A stretch of 41,544 bases of DNA from a virus. The stretch's first letter is position 1. Every line of letters begins with the position of its first letter. The notes under the pieces were generated by a model, which ran no database searches, was not told where the DNA came from, and saw only the letters and a program-made list of their open reading frames with translations. Positions 7,207 through 15,312 of the stretch are shown one piece after another. The DNA is taken from positions 1 through 41,544 of the IMG/VR virus record IMGVR_UViG_3300031576_000737, one strand, 5' to 3'. The position numbers and the translations under genes are program-made.

Positions 7207-7697
7207 CGTCGCGCCCGCTCTTTCCGGAGCCGCGCGGCACGACGTTCAATCGCGCGCGCGACGGACAAAGGCTCGGCGAGCAGTACGCGCGCGTCGTCGA
7301 AGTGATGGCAGACGGGCACTGGCGAACGCTTGCGCTTCTCTCTCAGCTTGCGAGAGCGCCGGAGGCAAGCGTCTCGGCGCGGCTACGAGACGCTCGCCAT
7401 GCGGGCCTCACGGTCGAGCGGCGGCGCGTCCGCGGCGGCCTGCACGAGTATCGGGTCGTCCAGGCGGGGGGCGACGCCACGCCAACAGTGCGAACCGCCG
7501 CGTGCCCGCACTGCGGAGGCACGGCGACGACGCCGGTGACTACGGAGCAGGCCCGGGACCTCCGGCGGCGCGAATGGCACGCCCGGTGCGACGCGTGCGG
7601 CGCGATGGGGCCGGCCGTCGAATCGGTGATGGGAGTGTCGGACCCCCGCGAACGGGCTTGCGAGGCATGGCGCCAGCGCGCGAGGGCGAAGCGGTGA
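7182..7697 (+). CDS. Winged-helix protein fused to Lar-type zinc ribbon
   Basis: A 171-residue protein. Residues about 30-90 look like a winged helix of the kind that ends in a wing and strand: RVVEVMADGHWRTLALLSQL, then RLRDARHAGLTVERRR, then GLHEYRV. Residues about 105-165 carry CPHCGG and CDACGAMGP, followed by a terminal EAWRQR. This is the pattern of Lar-like restriction-alleviation zinc ribbons (CPxCGG, CxxCGAxGP, then AWN/AWR). The zinc-ribbon match is good. Whether it modulates restriction is unproven, since many phage Lar-like ribbons have no tested role. ATG 7182 is inside the previous gene. Confidence 0.65.
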   Translation: MGSSEAAVASRPLFPEPRGTTFNRARDGQRLGEQYARVVEVMADGHWRTLALLSQLARAPEASVSARLRDARHAGLTVERRRVRGGLHEYRVVQAGGDATPTVRTAACPHCGGTATTPVTTEQARDLRRREWHARCDACGAMGPAVESVMGVSDPRERACEAWRQRARAKR

Positions 7698-7777
7698 GCG
7701 GCGCGCGTCGCCGGCTTCTTCTCGCGGCTGCCGCAGCGTGCGCCCTAGCCCTTGCGGTAGCGGTCGTTTTTTCTTGA
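7694..7777 (+). CDS. Membrane microprotein (27 aa)
   Basis: A GTG overlapping the previous TGA opens a 27-residue ORF. It has a basic start (SGARRR) and one continuous hydrophobic helix (LLLAAAAACALALAVAVVF). Its last codons and its TGA stop are supplied by promoter copy 3. The translational overlap and the neat inside-positive helix support it, but it could be chance. Confidence 0.4.
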   Translation: MSGARRRLLLAAAAACALALAVAVVFS

Positions 7778-7802
7778 CACAGGGCGCGAGGCTGGCGATA
7801 GT
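7765..7802 (+). promoter_or_regulatory. Phage promoter, copy 3 of 7
   Basis: CGTTTTTTCTTGAC with -35 TTGACA (7774-7779), a 17-base spacer and -10 GATAGT (7797-7802). The ATG of the next gene is at 7812, ten bases past the -10, again predicting a leaderless or nearly leaderless mRNA. Confidence 0.8.
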
Positions 7803-7811
7803 GCGTGGGAC

Positions 7812-8150
7812 ATGACCGAAGACGAAAACAAGGGCGGCGAGGCGAGCGCGCCGCCCGTAGACACGGTGCCGGCCTGCATGAACCCGGAGTGCGTACGGAA
7901 CCGCGGGACTCTTTGGGTGGCCCTTGGCCTTGCGCAGCGGGTGAGCGAGCGGCTCGGCCACAGCATCGACCGGCTAGACGAGCAGGGCCACTGGCTAAAC
8001 GAACTGCGCCGCGTGCTGAACGAGGTCGCGACGACATTCGGCGCTCCGGCGTTCCTCGCGCGCCTCACCGGGGCGCAGCGCAACGTGATCGCGGACGTAA
8101 TGAGGGCGACGGGCACGGCCCCGACGCGGGAGGAGTCGCCACCGACATGA
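7812..8150 (+). CDS. Leaderless early protein of unknown function
   Basis: A 112-residue protein from ATG 7812, right at the expected start of transcription. It has a short acidic N-terminus, a Cys pair (ACMNPECVRNRG) and a long helical region (LAQRVSERLGHSIDRLDEQG). No recognised domain. Its stop overlaps the next gene by ATGA, so it opens the operon leading to the nuclease and annealing-protein genes. Confidence 0.7.
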   Translation: MTEDENKGGEASAPPVDTVPACMNPECVRNRGTLWVALGLAQRVSERLGHSIDRLDEQGHWLNELRRVLNEVATTFGAPAFLARLTGAQRNVIADVMRATGTAPTREESPPT

Positions 8151-8467
8151 GCGAACCTCGAAGCAAGATCTGCACGAAGTGCCGCCAGCGAAAGACGCTG
8201 GCGGAATTCTCGAAAGCCGCGTACGGCAAGTTCGGACGTCGGAGTGATTGCGGAGCGTGCCACTCGCGCGAGACAGCCGACGTCGCGCGCAAGCGCTACC
8301 GGACCGATCCGGAATATCGGAAGAACAAGCAGGCGACGGAGCTTGAGTACTACCACGAGCACAGAGAGCTCGAGCTGCCGAAGCGCCTCGCACGCGTGCG
8401 CCTGGCAAGGGCGGCGCTGAAGCGGCGGGCGGTCGTTGGGCCGAAGCGGGGGCGACGTACGCCGTGA
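8147..8467 (+). CDS. Zinc-finger protein resembling the N-terminus of HNH/EndoVII-type phage proteins
   Basis: A 106-residue protein overlapping the previous stop. It begins with KICTKCRQRKTLAEFSK followed by CGACHSRE, a four-Cys zinc module often found ahead of phage HNH or endonuclease VII domains. The rest is a highly basic helix (DVARKRYRTDPEYRKNKQA) without the His/Asn residues of a nuclease. It is likely a DNA- or RNA-binding protein that lacks the catalytic half. The HNH protein at 29930 has a similar N-terminal module. Confidence 0.65.
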   Translation: MSEPRSKICTKCRQRKTLAEFSKAAYGKFGRRSDCGACHSRETADVARKRYRTDPEYRKNKQATELEYYHEHRELELPKRLARVRLARAALKRRAVVGPKRGRRTP

Positions 8468-8739
8468 GTCGTAAGGTCGCCCCGGTCGTCACGATCGAAA
8501 CGCTGCCGTTCGCCCGCGACATGCGGTACCGGCTCCGGGCGAAGGTCGGGAACGCGCATGCATGGGTCGATCTGGGCGAGGGCCATCTCCGCGTAATCGC
8601 CGACCTGGCCTCGAAGATTCAGGGTGACCACCACGGCCGCGGGCTGGAAGGGTTCATGCGGTGCAAGCGCGCGATCCTTTCGGTGTTTGGCGCAATGGGT
8701 GTGGACGGTTTCTCGATACGGGAGGAAAGGAAACCGTGA
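8464..8739 (+). CDS. Small phage protein of unknown function
   Basis: A 91-residue protein whose GTG overlaps the previous TGA; its own stop overlaps the next GTG. It is a mixed alpha/beta protein (RYRLRAKVGNAHAWVDLGEG). No known domain is recognised. Tight coupling on both sides makes it part of the recombination operon. Confidence 0.6.
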   Translation: MSRKVAPVVTIETLPFARDMRYRLRAKVGNAHAWVDLGEGHLRVIADLASKIQGDHHGRGLEGFMRCKRAILSVFGAMGVDGFSIREERKP

Positions 8740-9713
8740 GCGACACGCGGGAGGCGGCGGGAGTACTCGGCGGGCTTCCCGGGATGGCGGTGAAGAAGAA
8801 GCCGCACATAAGCGTGACGCAGGTGGACATGCTCGCGAAGTGTGGCGAGCAGTATTTTCGGCGTTACGTGATGGGCGAGAAAACTCCGCCGGGCATTGCG
8901 CTCATCGCCGGGCGCGGGTTGCACGGCAGCAGCGAGCGGCAACTGAAGCACAAGGTCGAGACGGGCGGTCAACTCCCAACGGTCGAGGCCGCGCAGGACT
9001 GGGCGGCCGACGCGTTCCACGCGAGTCTCGGTGAGCAGGGGATTGTCCTCGACGAGGAACAAGAAAAGCTCGGCGTCGAGAAGGTCACGGGAATGGCGCT
9101 TGACGCAACCGTGACGATGGCTCGCGGCTACCTCGAAGCCTACACGCCGACGCTCAACCCGGTCCCGGGAAAGGTGGAGTGGTCGTGGCGGCTCGAGACC
9201 GACTGGACTCACGACGTCGAGGGCGTCGTTGACGTCGTGCACATGCCGAGGCCGGACGTGATCGCGATCTCCGACACGAAAAGCAAAATCGCAAAGGCAC
9301 CGAACAAGACCGAGGCCGACGAGTCGTTTCAGCTTTCGATGTACGCGCTCGCGCACAAGGCGCACGGCGGCATACTCCCGCTGGCGGTGAGTCTCGACTT
9401 CGTGATCGCTCGGCAGCAGAAGGCTGGCGGCTACAAGCCAGATCCGCTGCGTCTCGTGAGCTTACGCACCGCGGAGGACATGGAGCCGACGGTCGCGCGA
9501 CTCAAGCGCGCCGTGGACGTAATCAACGCGGGCGCGTTCGTGCCGGCGAAGCCGACCGACTGGGCCTGCTCGGCGAAGTGGTGCGGTTATTTTTCCACGT
9601 GCAAGTTCGCGCAAGGCTTTAAGCACTTCGGCGCGTCCCCCGAGACGGCGCGCGCCGCGCGTGAGGCGAGCGCCCGTAAGCTCATGGGCTTAGCGGAACC
9701 GGCGGCAGAGTAG
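8736..9713 (+). CDS. RecB/Cas4-like PD-(D/E)XK nuclease with probable Fe-S cluster
   Basis: A 325-residue protein with the RecB-type nuclease layout. There is an early Cys (LAKCGEQYF, about residue 35), then GRGLHGSSE near 60. The core VEGVVDVV follows at about 161-168 with ISDTKSK at about 178-184, where Asp and Lys are catalytic. The QLSMYALAH helix comes next, and then three C-terminal Cys in ACSAKWCGYFSTCKF. One early plus three late Cys is the Cas4/AddB iron-sulphur pattern. It probably resects DNA ends and feeds the annealing-protein candidate encoded next. GTG 8736 overlaps the previous stop; ATG 8784 is an alternative start. Confidence 0.8.
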   Translation: MSDTREAAGVLGGLPGMAVKKKPHISVTQVDMLAKCGEQYFRRYVMGEKTPPGIALIAGRGLHGSSERQLKHKVETGGQLPTVEAAQDWAADAFHASLGEQGIVLDEEQEKLGVEKVTGMALDATVTMARGYLEAYTPTLNPVPGKVEWSWRLETDWTHDVEGVVDVVHMPRPDVIAISDTKSKIAKAPNKTEADESFQLSMYALAHKAHGGILPLAVSLDFVIARQQKAGGYKPDPLRLVSLRTAEDMEPTVARLKRAVDVINAGAFVPAKPTDWACSAKWCGYFSTCKFAQGFKHFGASPETARAAREASARKLMGLAEPAAE

Positions 9714-9770
9714 GTATCGCACAGCGCACGCCTTGCCTTCAGCCGGCAGGCGAGCGCTTAGTAAACGAAC

Positions 9771-9787
9771 GGACCCGACGCGGGTCC
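9771..9787 (+). promoter_or_regulatory. Short hairpin before the annealing-protein gene
   Basis: GGACCCG pairs perfectly with CGGGTCC over an ACG loop, 39 bases before the next ATG. There is no U-run. It may mark a processing site or partial terminator in the 112-base gap. Confidence 0.35.
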
Positions 9788-9825
9788 TAGACGCGCACGC
9801 GCAACGCGGGCGGGAGGGGAGACGG

Positions 9826-11172
9826 ATGAAAAACGAGAACACGGACAAGGGCGGCGGCGAGGACTCGCGCGGGCGCGGCGAAGTGGTGGCGGCCGAGTAC
9901 GGACGGGTGTCGGTCATGGAGCGGAGTCCGCAAGCGAGCGCGCTCGAGCAGGCGGCCATTGCCGACGTGATGGTCGGCGCCCGACTTGCGCAGATGAACC
10001 CGCGCAATTGGTTTGACTGCCGCGCACGCATTCTCAAATCGTGCGGGAACCTATTGTTCGCCGACGCGGCAATCTACGCGAAGCCCGTGGGCGGCGAGAA
10101 GAAGCGCGGCTTCTCCGTCAGGTTCGCCGAGGAGTGCGTGCGCCAGCTCGGCAACATGAAGGTGCAGATCGCCCAGATCGCCGACTTCGCCGACTCGCGC
10201 GTCGTCAAGGTCACGGTGTGGGACATGGAAACCTGCACGAGCATTTCGCAGGACGTGACGATCATGAAGCGGCTCGAGCGCCGCGACTGCTCGGGGCGCG
10301 TCGTGATCAGCGAGCGCAAAAATAAGGAAGGCCGCGCGCTCTACATCGTCGAAGCGACCGACGACGAGCTGCGGATGATCGAGAACCGCGAGGTATCATT
10401 TGCCTTTCGGAACGTCGTCCTCCGGCTCGTACGCGAAGACCTGCAGCTCGAGGCCTGGGCAGCGTGCGAGAAAACAATTCAGGCGCAGGTGACGAGCGAC
10501 CCCGAGGCGGAGCTGAAGGCGGTGTGCGACGGCTTCCGCGGGCTGAACATCATGCCGGCGCAACTCGAGCAACGCCTCGGCCACAAGCTCGGCGAGACAA
10601 CGCCGGCCGAGATCATGGAGCTGCGCCACGACTTCAAGGCGCTGCGCGACGGCGAGACGACGTGGCCCGCCATCGTCGAGCAGGCCGAGGAACGGCGAGC
10701 GGCACGCCAAGCGTCGGGGCGATCCTCGGCGAAGATGCCGGAGGGCACGCCTACGGCAACGCCCGACGGGGATGCGGCAGGACGCCCGAAGCGCAAACGG
10801 CAGCGCAGAAAGACGGCGCCGCCGGTGGACGACGGGAGGATTGCCGGCGAGACCATGCGGGCGGGCGAGCCCCCGCCGCCGCGACGCAGCGAGCCCTCCG
10901 CCGCCGAGGTTACGACAACGCCACCGGCCGCCGCGAGTGATCAGTCGGTCTCGCCCGCGCTCCAGGCTTTCCTCGACGCACGCGCCACGCTGAAGAAGCT
11001 CGCGCAGGAGCGCTTTCCTGAGCAGGCAGAGGAGAGGCTCGACACGGTGTCGTTCGCGATGATGGGGAGGAAGGCTGCCGATCTGAAAGCTATCGGCGAG
11101 ATCCAGACAGTCATCGACGTCATGCGCAGGACGAGCGACGAAGAACTGCTGCGCATCGTCCGGGGCCGCTAG
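9826..11172 (+). CDS. Putative single-strand annealing (recombination) protein
   Basis: A 448-residue protein from ATG 9826 after GGGAGGGGAGACGG. The N-terminal two thirds match a widespread phage family of annealing-protein type. RGFSVRFAEECVRQLGNMKV is followed by strands ending in a conserved SFAFRNVVLRLV segment, and then a helical block with RLGHKLGETTPAEIMELR. Next comes a low-complexity Arg/Lys/Pro linker (residues about 300-370) and a short helical end. The assignment rests on the family pattern and on position between a RecB-like nuclease and SSB, the classic exonuclease/annealing/SSB order. Biochemical proof for this family is limited to my recollection. Confidence 0.55.
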   Translation: MKNENTDKGGGEDSRGRGEVVAAEYGRVSVMERSPQASALEQAAIADVMVGARLAQMNPRNWFDCRARILKSCGNLLFADAAIYAKPVGGEKKRGFSVRFAEECVRQLGNMKVQIAQIADFADSRVVKVTVWDMETCTSISQDVTIMKRLERRDCSGRVVISERKNKEGRALYIVEATDDELRMIENREVSFAFRNVVLRLVREDLQLEAWAACEKTIQAQVTSDPEAELKAVCDGFRGLNIMPAQLEQRLGHKLGETTPAEIMELRHDFKALRDGETTWPAIVEQAEERRAARQASGRSSAKMPEGTPTATPDGDAAGRPKRKRQRRKTAPPVDDGRIAGETMRAGEPPPPRRSEPSAAEVTTTPPAAASDQSVSPALQAFLDARATLKKLAQERFPEQAEERLDTVSFAMMGRKAADLKAIGEIQTVIDVMRRTSDEELLRIVRGR

Positions 11173-11186
11173 ACGCGGAGAGCGGC

Positions 11187-11570
11187 GTGCGGGCCAGTCT
11201 GAACGAGGTGACGCTCATCGGGAACCTGGGGGCCGACCCCGAGTACACCCCGAGGGCCGGCGGCCAGGCCGCACGCTGCATCCTGTCGGTCGCGACGAAC
11301 GAGCGGTGGGTCGATCGGAGCGGCGAGACGAAGTCGCACACGGAGTGGCACCGGATCATAGCGTGGGGGGCGCAGGCCGACGCTTGCGGCTCCTACCTAC
11401 GGAAGGGGCGAGCGCTCTGGGTGCGCGGCCGCATTCGCCGCCGGACCTACGAACACGACGGCCAGACAAAGACGGCGTACGAGATCTTTGCATCCCAGGT
11501 GCAGTTTTTGAGCGACGGCGCACGGGATTCGAACAACGCACCGGCGCCCGACGACTGCGGCGAGGGCTGA
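11187..11570 (+). CDS. ssb: Single-stranded DNA-binding protein
   Basis: A 127-residue SSB with the normal OB fold. It has the opening NEVTLIGNLGADPEYT, then SVATNERWVD, then TEWHRIIAWG, then YLRKGRALWVRGRIRRRTYEHDG. It is shorter than bacterial SSB (about 170) and the tail ends in DDCGEG, without the usual DDIPF partner-binding tip. It therefore may not recruit host proteins in the normal way. GTG 11187 is preceded by GGAGAGCG. It coats single strands during replication and recombination. Confidence 0.92.
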   Translation: MRASLNEVTLIGNLGADPEYTPRAGGQAARCILSVATNERWVDRSGETKSHTEWHRIIAWGAQADACGSYLRKGRALWVRGRIRRRTYEHDGQTKTAYEIFASQVQFLSDGARDSNNAPAPDDCGEG

Positions 11571-11595
11571 GGACGCGGCATGGGGGGTGGGCAAC

Positions 11596-12360
11596 ATGGG
11601 GACGGCGAGACTCGAACTGCCGCGCTGGGTACTACCCGAGGCATGGGGCGACGCGCGCTGGCTGCGCCTACCGCACGTCGCTCGCTGCCTCTACCTCTAT
11701 GTCGTGTTGGCACCGGAGAACGCGGCCGCCGGCGTCTACCTCTGGGATCGGGACTCGGCCATGGTCCGGATGGGCTGGACGCCCGACGAGTTGAAGCTCG
11801 CGGAGCGGCGGCTCGTTGTCACCGGCCGCGTTCGTTTCTACAAAGCGGCAGACGGGCGGTCCTGGGTTTGGCAGGTGACGCGATGGGCGCTTGTTTCGAA
11901 GATGAAGAAGGCGAGTGCCGCCGCGTGTGGCGTATGCGAGTCGGAGCTCGCGCAGGCTCCGCCGAAACTCGTTGCCGACTTTCGCCAGCGCTACCCGGGG
12001 TCCGAGCCGGCGCCGGTGAAAAAGGCCCCGGCCCGTCGCATGCCAGCGGCCGAGCGTCCCGAGTGGGCGGAGCAGTGGGGCGCGGCAACGACGGCGCTCG
12101 AGCTGTTCAACGGCCCGGACACGGCCGACAGAGGGCCGGATGCCATGCGTTCGTGGTCGGTGGCGTATCCGGCGCTCGACGTATCGACGTCACTTCGCGA
12201 AGCTCACGCGTGGCTTGTGAGCAACGGCGGCGAAACCAAACGCTCGAACATGCTGCGCTTCCTTCACAACTGGATGCGGCGTGCGGCGAAAGATGGGACG
12301 GAGAAGGGGAGGTCAAAGTCCGAACGGTGGGGGAAGCTGAAGGCGGAGTTTGAACGGTGA
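11596..12360 (+). CDS. Phage replication-initiation protein, O/DnaD-like
   Basis: A 254-residue protein from ATG 11596, preceded by a run of six G (GTG 11587 is an alternative). Residues about 10-95 follow the winged-helix pattern of phage replication organisers: RWLRLPHVARCLYLYVVLAP, then GVYLWDRDSAMVRMGWTPDEL, then WVWQV. A Pro/Arg linker and a helical C-terminal domain with LREAHAWLVSNG follow. It is expected to bind the origin and recruit a helicase loader or host helicase. It overlaps the next gene by GTGA, an O-P-like order. Confidence 0.65.
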   Translation: MGTARLELPRWVLPEAWGDARWLRLPHVARCLYLYVVLAPENAAAGVYLWDRDSAMVRMGWTPDELKLAERRLVVTGRVRFYKAADGRSWVWQVTRWALVSKMKKASAAACGVCESELAQAPPKLVADFRQRYPGSEPAPVKKAPARRMPAAERPEWAEQWGAATTALELFNGPDTADRGPDAMRSWSVAYPALDVSTSLREAHAWLVSNGGETKRSNMLRFLHNWMRRAAKDGTEKGRSKSERWGKLKAEFER

Positions 12361-12980
12361 TCGCACGCGCCAAGTTCGAGTACCTGTACGGCCGCTTGAT
12401 GGCTGAGCTCGGTATCGATCCGGACAAGCCCGGGCGCATCGAGCAGTGCGCACGCTGGTATCTGCGCTTCCGGGAATCGAGTGACGAGGTCTGTGAGGTC
12501 GCGTTCACGAAGCTCCCCGAGATGATGGATGCGAAGCAAACGACGCCGAGCCTCCCGCAGATGTTAGAGGCGATGAAAATTGCTCGCGGCAAGATGCAGG
12601 AGAGCCGTACTGGAGAGTTCGCCGGCGAATGGTGCGGACTCTGCCGGGGCGGCGGGACGGTCTATCTCGTGAAACTACCAACGGGATGGTGGCCACACGA
12701 ATTCGTGATGCGGACGTCGGCCTACGCGTTCGCCTGCCCGTGCGCGGCCGGGGAGCGCCACCGGCGAGTTATGCGGGTGTATCACGACGGACTCCTCGCG
12801 AAGCACGCGCCTAAACCAACACGCTATCCGCGCCTCGTGCCAAGCGACGCGAACACCCCGTCGCGACCGATCGCACCGGCGGTGCTCGCCGCGCTCGCAC
12901 GAATCAAACGGGGCGAGGGACCGCGTGAGGTCGTGCTCCGCGAGGAATTTACAAGCCACGGGCTGCCGTGGGTGGAGTGA
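12357..12980 (+). CDS. Replication-associated zinc-finger protein (helicase-loader candidate)
   Basis: A 207-residue protein beginning inside the stop of the O-like gene. The N-terminal 85 residues are helical (EYLYGRLMAELG, then CARWYLRFRESSDEV, then LPQMLEAMKIARGK). They resemble the helical N-terminus of phage helicase loaders. The middle has CGLCRGGGTV and CPCAAGERH, a probable zinc site. No ATPase motif is present, so it is not a DnaC-type loader. The position right after the O-like gene is the main ground for a loader role, which is inferred. Confidence 0.5.
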   Translation: MIARAKFEYLYGRLMAELGIDPDKPGRIEQCARWYLRFRESSDEVCEVAFTKLPEMMDAKQTTPSLPQMLEAMKIARGKMQESRTGEFAGEWCGLCRGGGTVYLVKLPTGWWPHEFVMRTSAYAFACPCAAGERHRRVMRVYHDGLLAKHAPKPTRYPRLVPSDANTPSRPIAPAVLAALARIKRGEGPREVVLREEFTSHGLPWVE

Positions 12981-12983
12981 ACT

Positions 12984-13274
12984 ATGGACGAAGGATGTGA
13001 GTGGTGCGGAGCTTTTGGCGATCACAACAGCCCTCTGCGCAGGGCGCACGCGACGCGATGGCGCATTGAGCTGGTAGCCAAGCTGGCCGCGCAGCTATGC
13101 GCACCCATCGAGCACGATGCGTTGCGGGACAAGGTTTGGCGCACATACGAGGGCGAGCTTCTCATGGAGGCGGCCGCGGATCTCGCCCTCGCGCTATTTT
13201 GTGCGGCGGACAATGAAGATCGGCGGGTGTTCGAAGAGCTCCGGAACCTGCGGCCCGACGTCGTCGAGGAGTGA
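12984..13274 (+). CDS. CxWCG small protein, paralog A
   Basis: A 96-residue protein from ATG 12984. It starts CEWCGAFGD and continues RWRIELVAKLAAQL, then an acidic helical half. The same plan (CGWCG, RWRIALVARIAGE) occurs in the protein at 21582-21866, so the two are paralogs in one genome. Only two or three Cys/His remain near the N-terminus, so a zinc site is uncertain. Function unknown. Confidence 0.65.
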   Translation: MDEGCEWCGAFGDHNSPLRRAHATRWRIELVAKLAAQLCAPIEHDALRDKVWRTYEGELLMEAAADLALALFCAADNEDRRVFEELRNLRPDVVEE

Positions 13275-13277
13275 GCG

Positions 13278-13601
13278 ATGCGGCGGATACTAATACTTGA
13301 AACGCTTGAGGCGGACGGGCGGTGGCACCCCCGCACCGTCACGGCCACGGATGACCGGGGCATGGCGCTCGCGCACCTCCGGGCATGGCGGCGGAGCCGT
13401 CGAGCCCTGACCGGAGTGACCGACGTGCGAGGATTGCTCCGCACGACCGAGTACGTGCCGACACTTCAAAAGAACGCGGGGCGCAACGCCCCGGGAGGGA
13501 GCGATGGAAGTGAAACTAGAAAACGTGGGACCGATCGAACACCTGACGGTGCCGGTGCCGGCCGGCGGCGGCGTCGTCGTCCTCTACGGCCGAAACGGTA
13601 G
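13278..13601 (+). CDS. Small phage protein, C-terminus overlapping the next gene
   Basis: A 107-residue ORF from ATG 13278 (GAGGAG upstream). Up to about residue 75 it looks like a normal protein (RRILILETLEADGRWHPRTV, then ALAHLRAWRRSRRAL). The rest runs 98 bases into the next gene in another frame and becomes Arg-rich. An earlier stop may have been lost. Function unknown. Confidence 0.5.
   Translation: MRRILILETLEADGRWHPRTVTATDDRGMALAHLRAWRRSRRALTGVTDVRGLLRTTEYVPTLQKNAGRNAPGGSDGSETRKRGTDRTPDGAGAGRRRRRRPLRPKR
13478..13492 (+). promoter_or_regulatory. Hairpin upstream of the SbcC-like gene
   Basis: GGGGCG and CGCCCC form a tight stem with a CAA loop, six bases before the GGGAGGGAG ribosome-binding site of the gene at 13504. 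It lies inside the preceding ORF and could affect translation coupling. Confidence 0.3.
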
Positions 13602-14988
13602 CGGCAAGACGACGGCGCTCAGCGCCGTGGACTCGCTCATTTCCGGCCGCGGTCGCGTTGCCGTGAAGGACGGCGAGGGGCGGGGCGAGGTCACCGGACT
13701 CGGCGTGACCATGAAGCTCGCGCGTGCCACGCGGCGCGCTGGCGAACTCGAGGTGGTGAGCCTCGACGGACGGCTGTCGGTCGCCGAGCTCGTCGATCCC
13801 GGCATCGAAGCGCCCGAGGCGGCGGACGCGAAACGGATCAAGGCACTCGTCGCCATAGCCGACGTCGCACCCGACCCCGCGCTCTTCTACGACCTGCTGC
13901 CCGGGGGGCGGAAGACGTTCGAACAGTACGTGACGCAAACCGCCGTCGAGTCCGACGACTTACTCACGATGGCCGGGCGCGTAAAACGCGACCTCGAGAA
14001 CGTGGCGCGCGTCGCAGAGGAGCAGGGCAAGACGGCGATGGCCCATGCGCGTGCGGCACGCGAGGTCATGGGCGACATAGACATGACGGCCGAGGACGAC
14101 GCGACGAAACTGCAGGGACTTCTCGAGCAGGCCGTCCGGTGGGAAATGCAGACGCGGCAACGGCGCGACGAATCATCGCGGAAGGTAAGCGAGGCCGACG
14201 AGGCGCGCGCGGCGCTTGCGCGGCAGGGGGATGCGCCGACGCTCACGGTCGCGCAGGCGGCTGAGGCCGTCGAGTCGGCGAAGCGCTTTGTGGCGGTGGC
14301 CGAGACGGCAGTGAAGGACGCTGAGGCGCGGCTACTGGAACTCCGGCACTCACGTGACATCGCGCTCGAGCAGCTGAGGACGTCTGACGCGACGCACGCC
14401 GGCATTCTGTCGCGTGGTGAACTGAGCGACCGCCTGAACCAAGCCGTCGCGGCGGCGGCGGGCGTGAACCTCGTCGAGGACCGTGAGACGTCTGAGCGCG
14501 CGACCGAGCGTGTGCAGGCAGCGCGCGCGGCCCTTGAGCAGGCGGCCGTCGTGCGGCTGGCGAAGGAGCAGGCGAGCAAGGCCGAGCAGCATGAGGCGGA
14601 CGCGCGCGAGCACGAGAAGCGTGCAGCCGAGTTGCGGGACGCTGCCAAGGGATGCGACGACGTGCTCTCGGGCGCCGTCTCGAAGTTCACGAAACAGCTG
14701 AGGGTCGAAGCGGGGCGGCTCGTAACGAAGCACTGGCAGCGCGGCGACACGTACTTCGCCGAGCTGAGCCAGGGCGAGCGGTGGAAACTCTCGCTCGACA
14801 TAGCGATTGAAGCGGTCGGCGCAAACGGCCTACTCTCCATACCGCAAGACGCATGGCAGGACTTGGACCCGGAAAACCGGCGCTTGATAGCAGAGCACGT
14901 AGCCAGACGTGGCGTCGTCATCCTGACGGCGGAAGCAACGAACGGAGACCTCCGCGCCAGCCTATTTGACGCGGCGAGCGTGGGCTGA
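13504..14988 (+). CDS. SbcC/RecN-like AAA ATPase (SMC type)
   Basis: A 494-residue protein with Walker A GRNGSGKTT at about residues 30-38. A long coiled-coil middle (about 150-400) follows, and then the ABC signature ELSQGERWKLSLDIA near 420. The Walker B position reads LLSIPQDAWQDLD, where the usual Asp-Glu pair is replaced. From memory this is shared by related phage ATPases and so may be a family trait. It belongs to the SbcC/gp46 type that acts on DNA ends, but no SbcD/gp47 nuclease partner is seen nearby. The RecB-like nuclease at 8736 could be the functional partner (inference). ATG 13504 follows GGGAGGGAGCG. Confidence 0.8.
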   Translation: MEVKLENVGPIEHLTVPVPAGGGVVVLYGRNGSGKTTALSAVDSLISGRGRVAVKDGEGRGEVTGLGVTMKLARATRRAGELEVVSLDGRLSVAELVDPGIEAPEAADAKRIKALVAIADVAPDPALFYDLLPGGRKTFEQYVTQTAVESDDLLTMAGRVKRDLENVARVAEEQGKTAMAHARAAREVMGDIDMTAEDDATKLQGLLEQAVRWEMQTRQRRDESSRKVSEADEARAALARQGDAPTLTVAQAAEAVESAKRFVAVAETAVKDAEARLLELRHSRDIALEQLRTSDATHAGILSRGELSDRLNQAVAAAAGVNLVEDRETSERATERVQAARAALEQAAVVRLAKEQASKAEQHEADAREHEKRAAELRDAAKGCDDVLSGAVSKFTKQLRVEAGRLVTKHWQRGDTYFAELSQGERWKLSLDIAIEAVGANGLLSIPQDAWQDLDPENRRLIAEHVARRGVVILTAEATNGDLRASLFDAASVG

Positions 14989-15012
14989 ATGCCTGAAGTA
15001 GGAGAGACGGAG

Positions 15013-15312
15013 ATGAATGCATTCGCATTTCGATTGGGTGACAAACTGCGTGATCGCGTGACCGGGGTAGAGGGGACCGTGATTTCGCGGACGCAGTATT
15101 TGAACGGCTGCGTCCGCTACGGCCTGCAGCCCGAGGGGGCGAAACCGGACGGGGCTGCGCTCGAGGCCTCGTGGGTGGACGAAGCCCAGGCGGCCTACGT
15201 CACGTGCACCGGCATGACGGTCCCCGAGCTCCACGAGGCGGGTGCAGTCGTAGGGCGCCCCGGAGGCCCGCAACCGGCACCGATGCGCGCGCCGGACGCA
15301 CCGGTTCGATGA
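15013..15312 (+). CDS. Small SH3-like phage protein
   Basis: A 99-residue protein from ATG 15013, chosen for its AGGAGAGACGGAG ribosome-binding site (ATG 14989 is possible). The pattern LGDKLRDRVTGVEGTVISRT, then YLNGCVRYGLQPEG, then SWVDEAQ is familiar from a common phage family with a small beta-barrel. The family's role is unknown. The C-terminal 25 residues are Pro/Gly-rich. It overlaps the next gene by ATGA. Confidence 0.65.
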   Translation: MNAFAFRLGDKLRDRVTGVEGTVISRTQYLNGCVRYGLQPEGAKPDGAALEASWVDEAQAAYVTCTGMTVPELHEAGAVVGRPGGPQPAPMRAPDAPVR

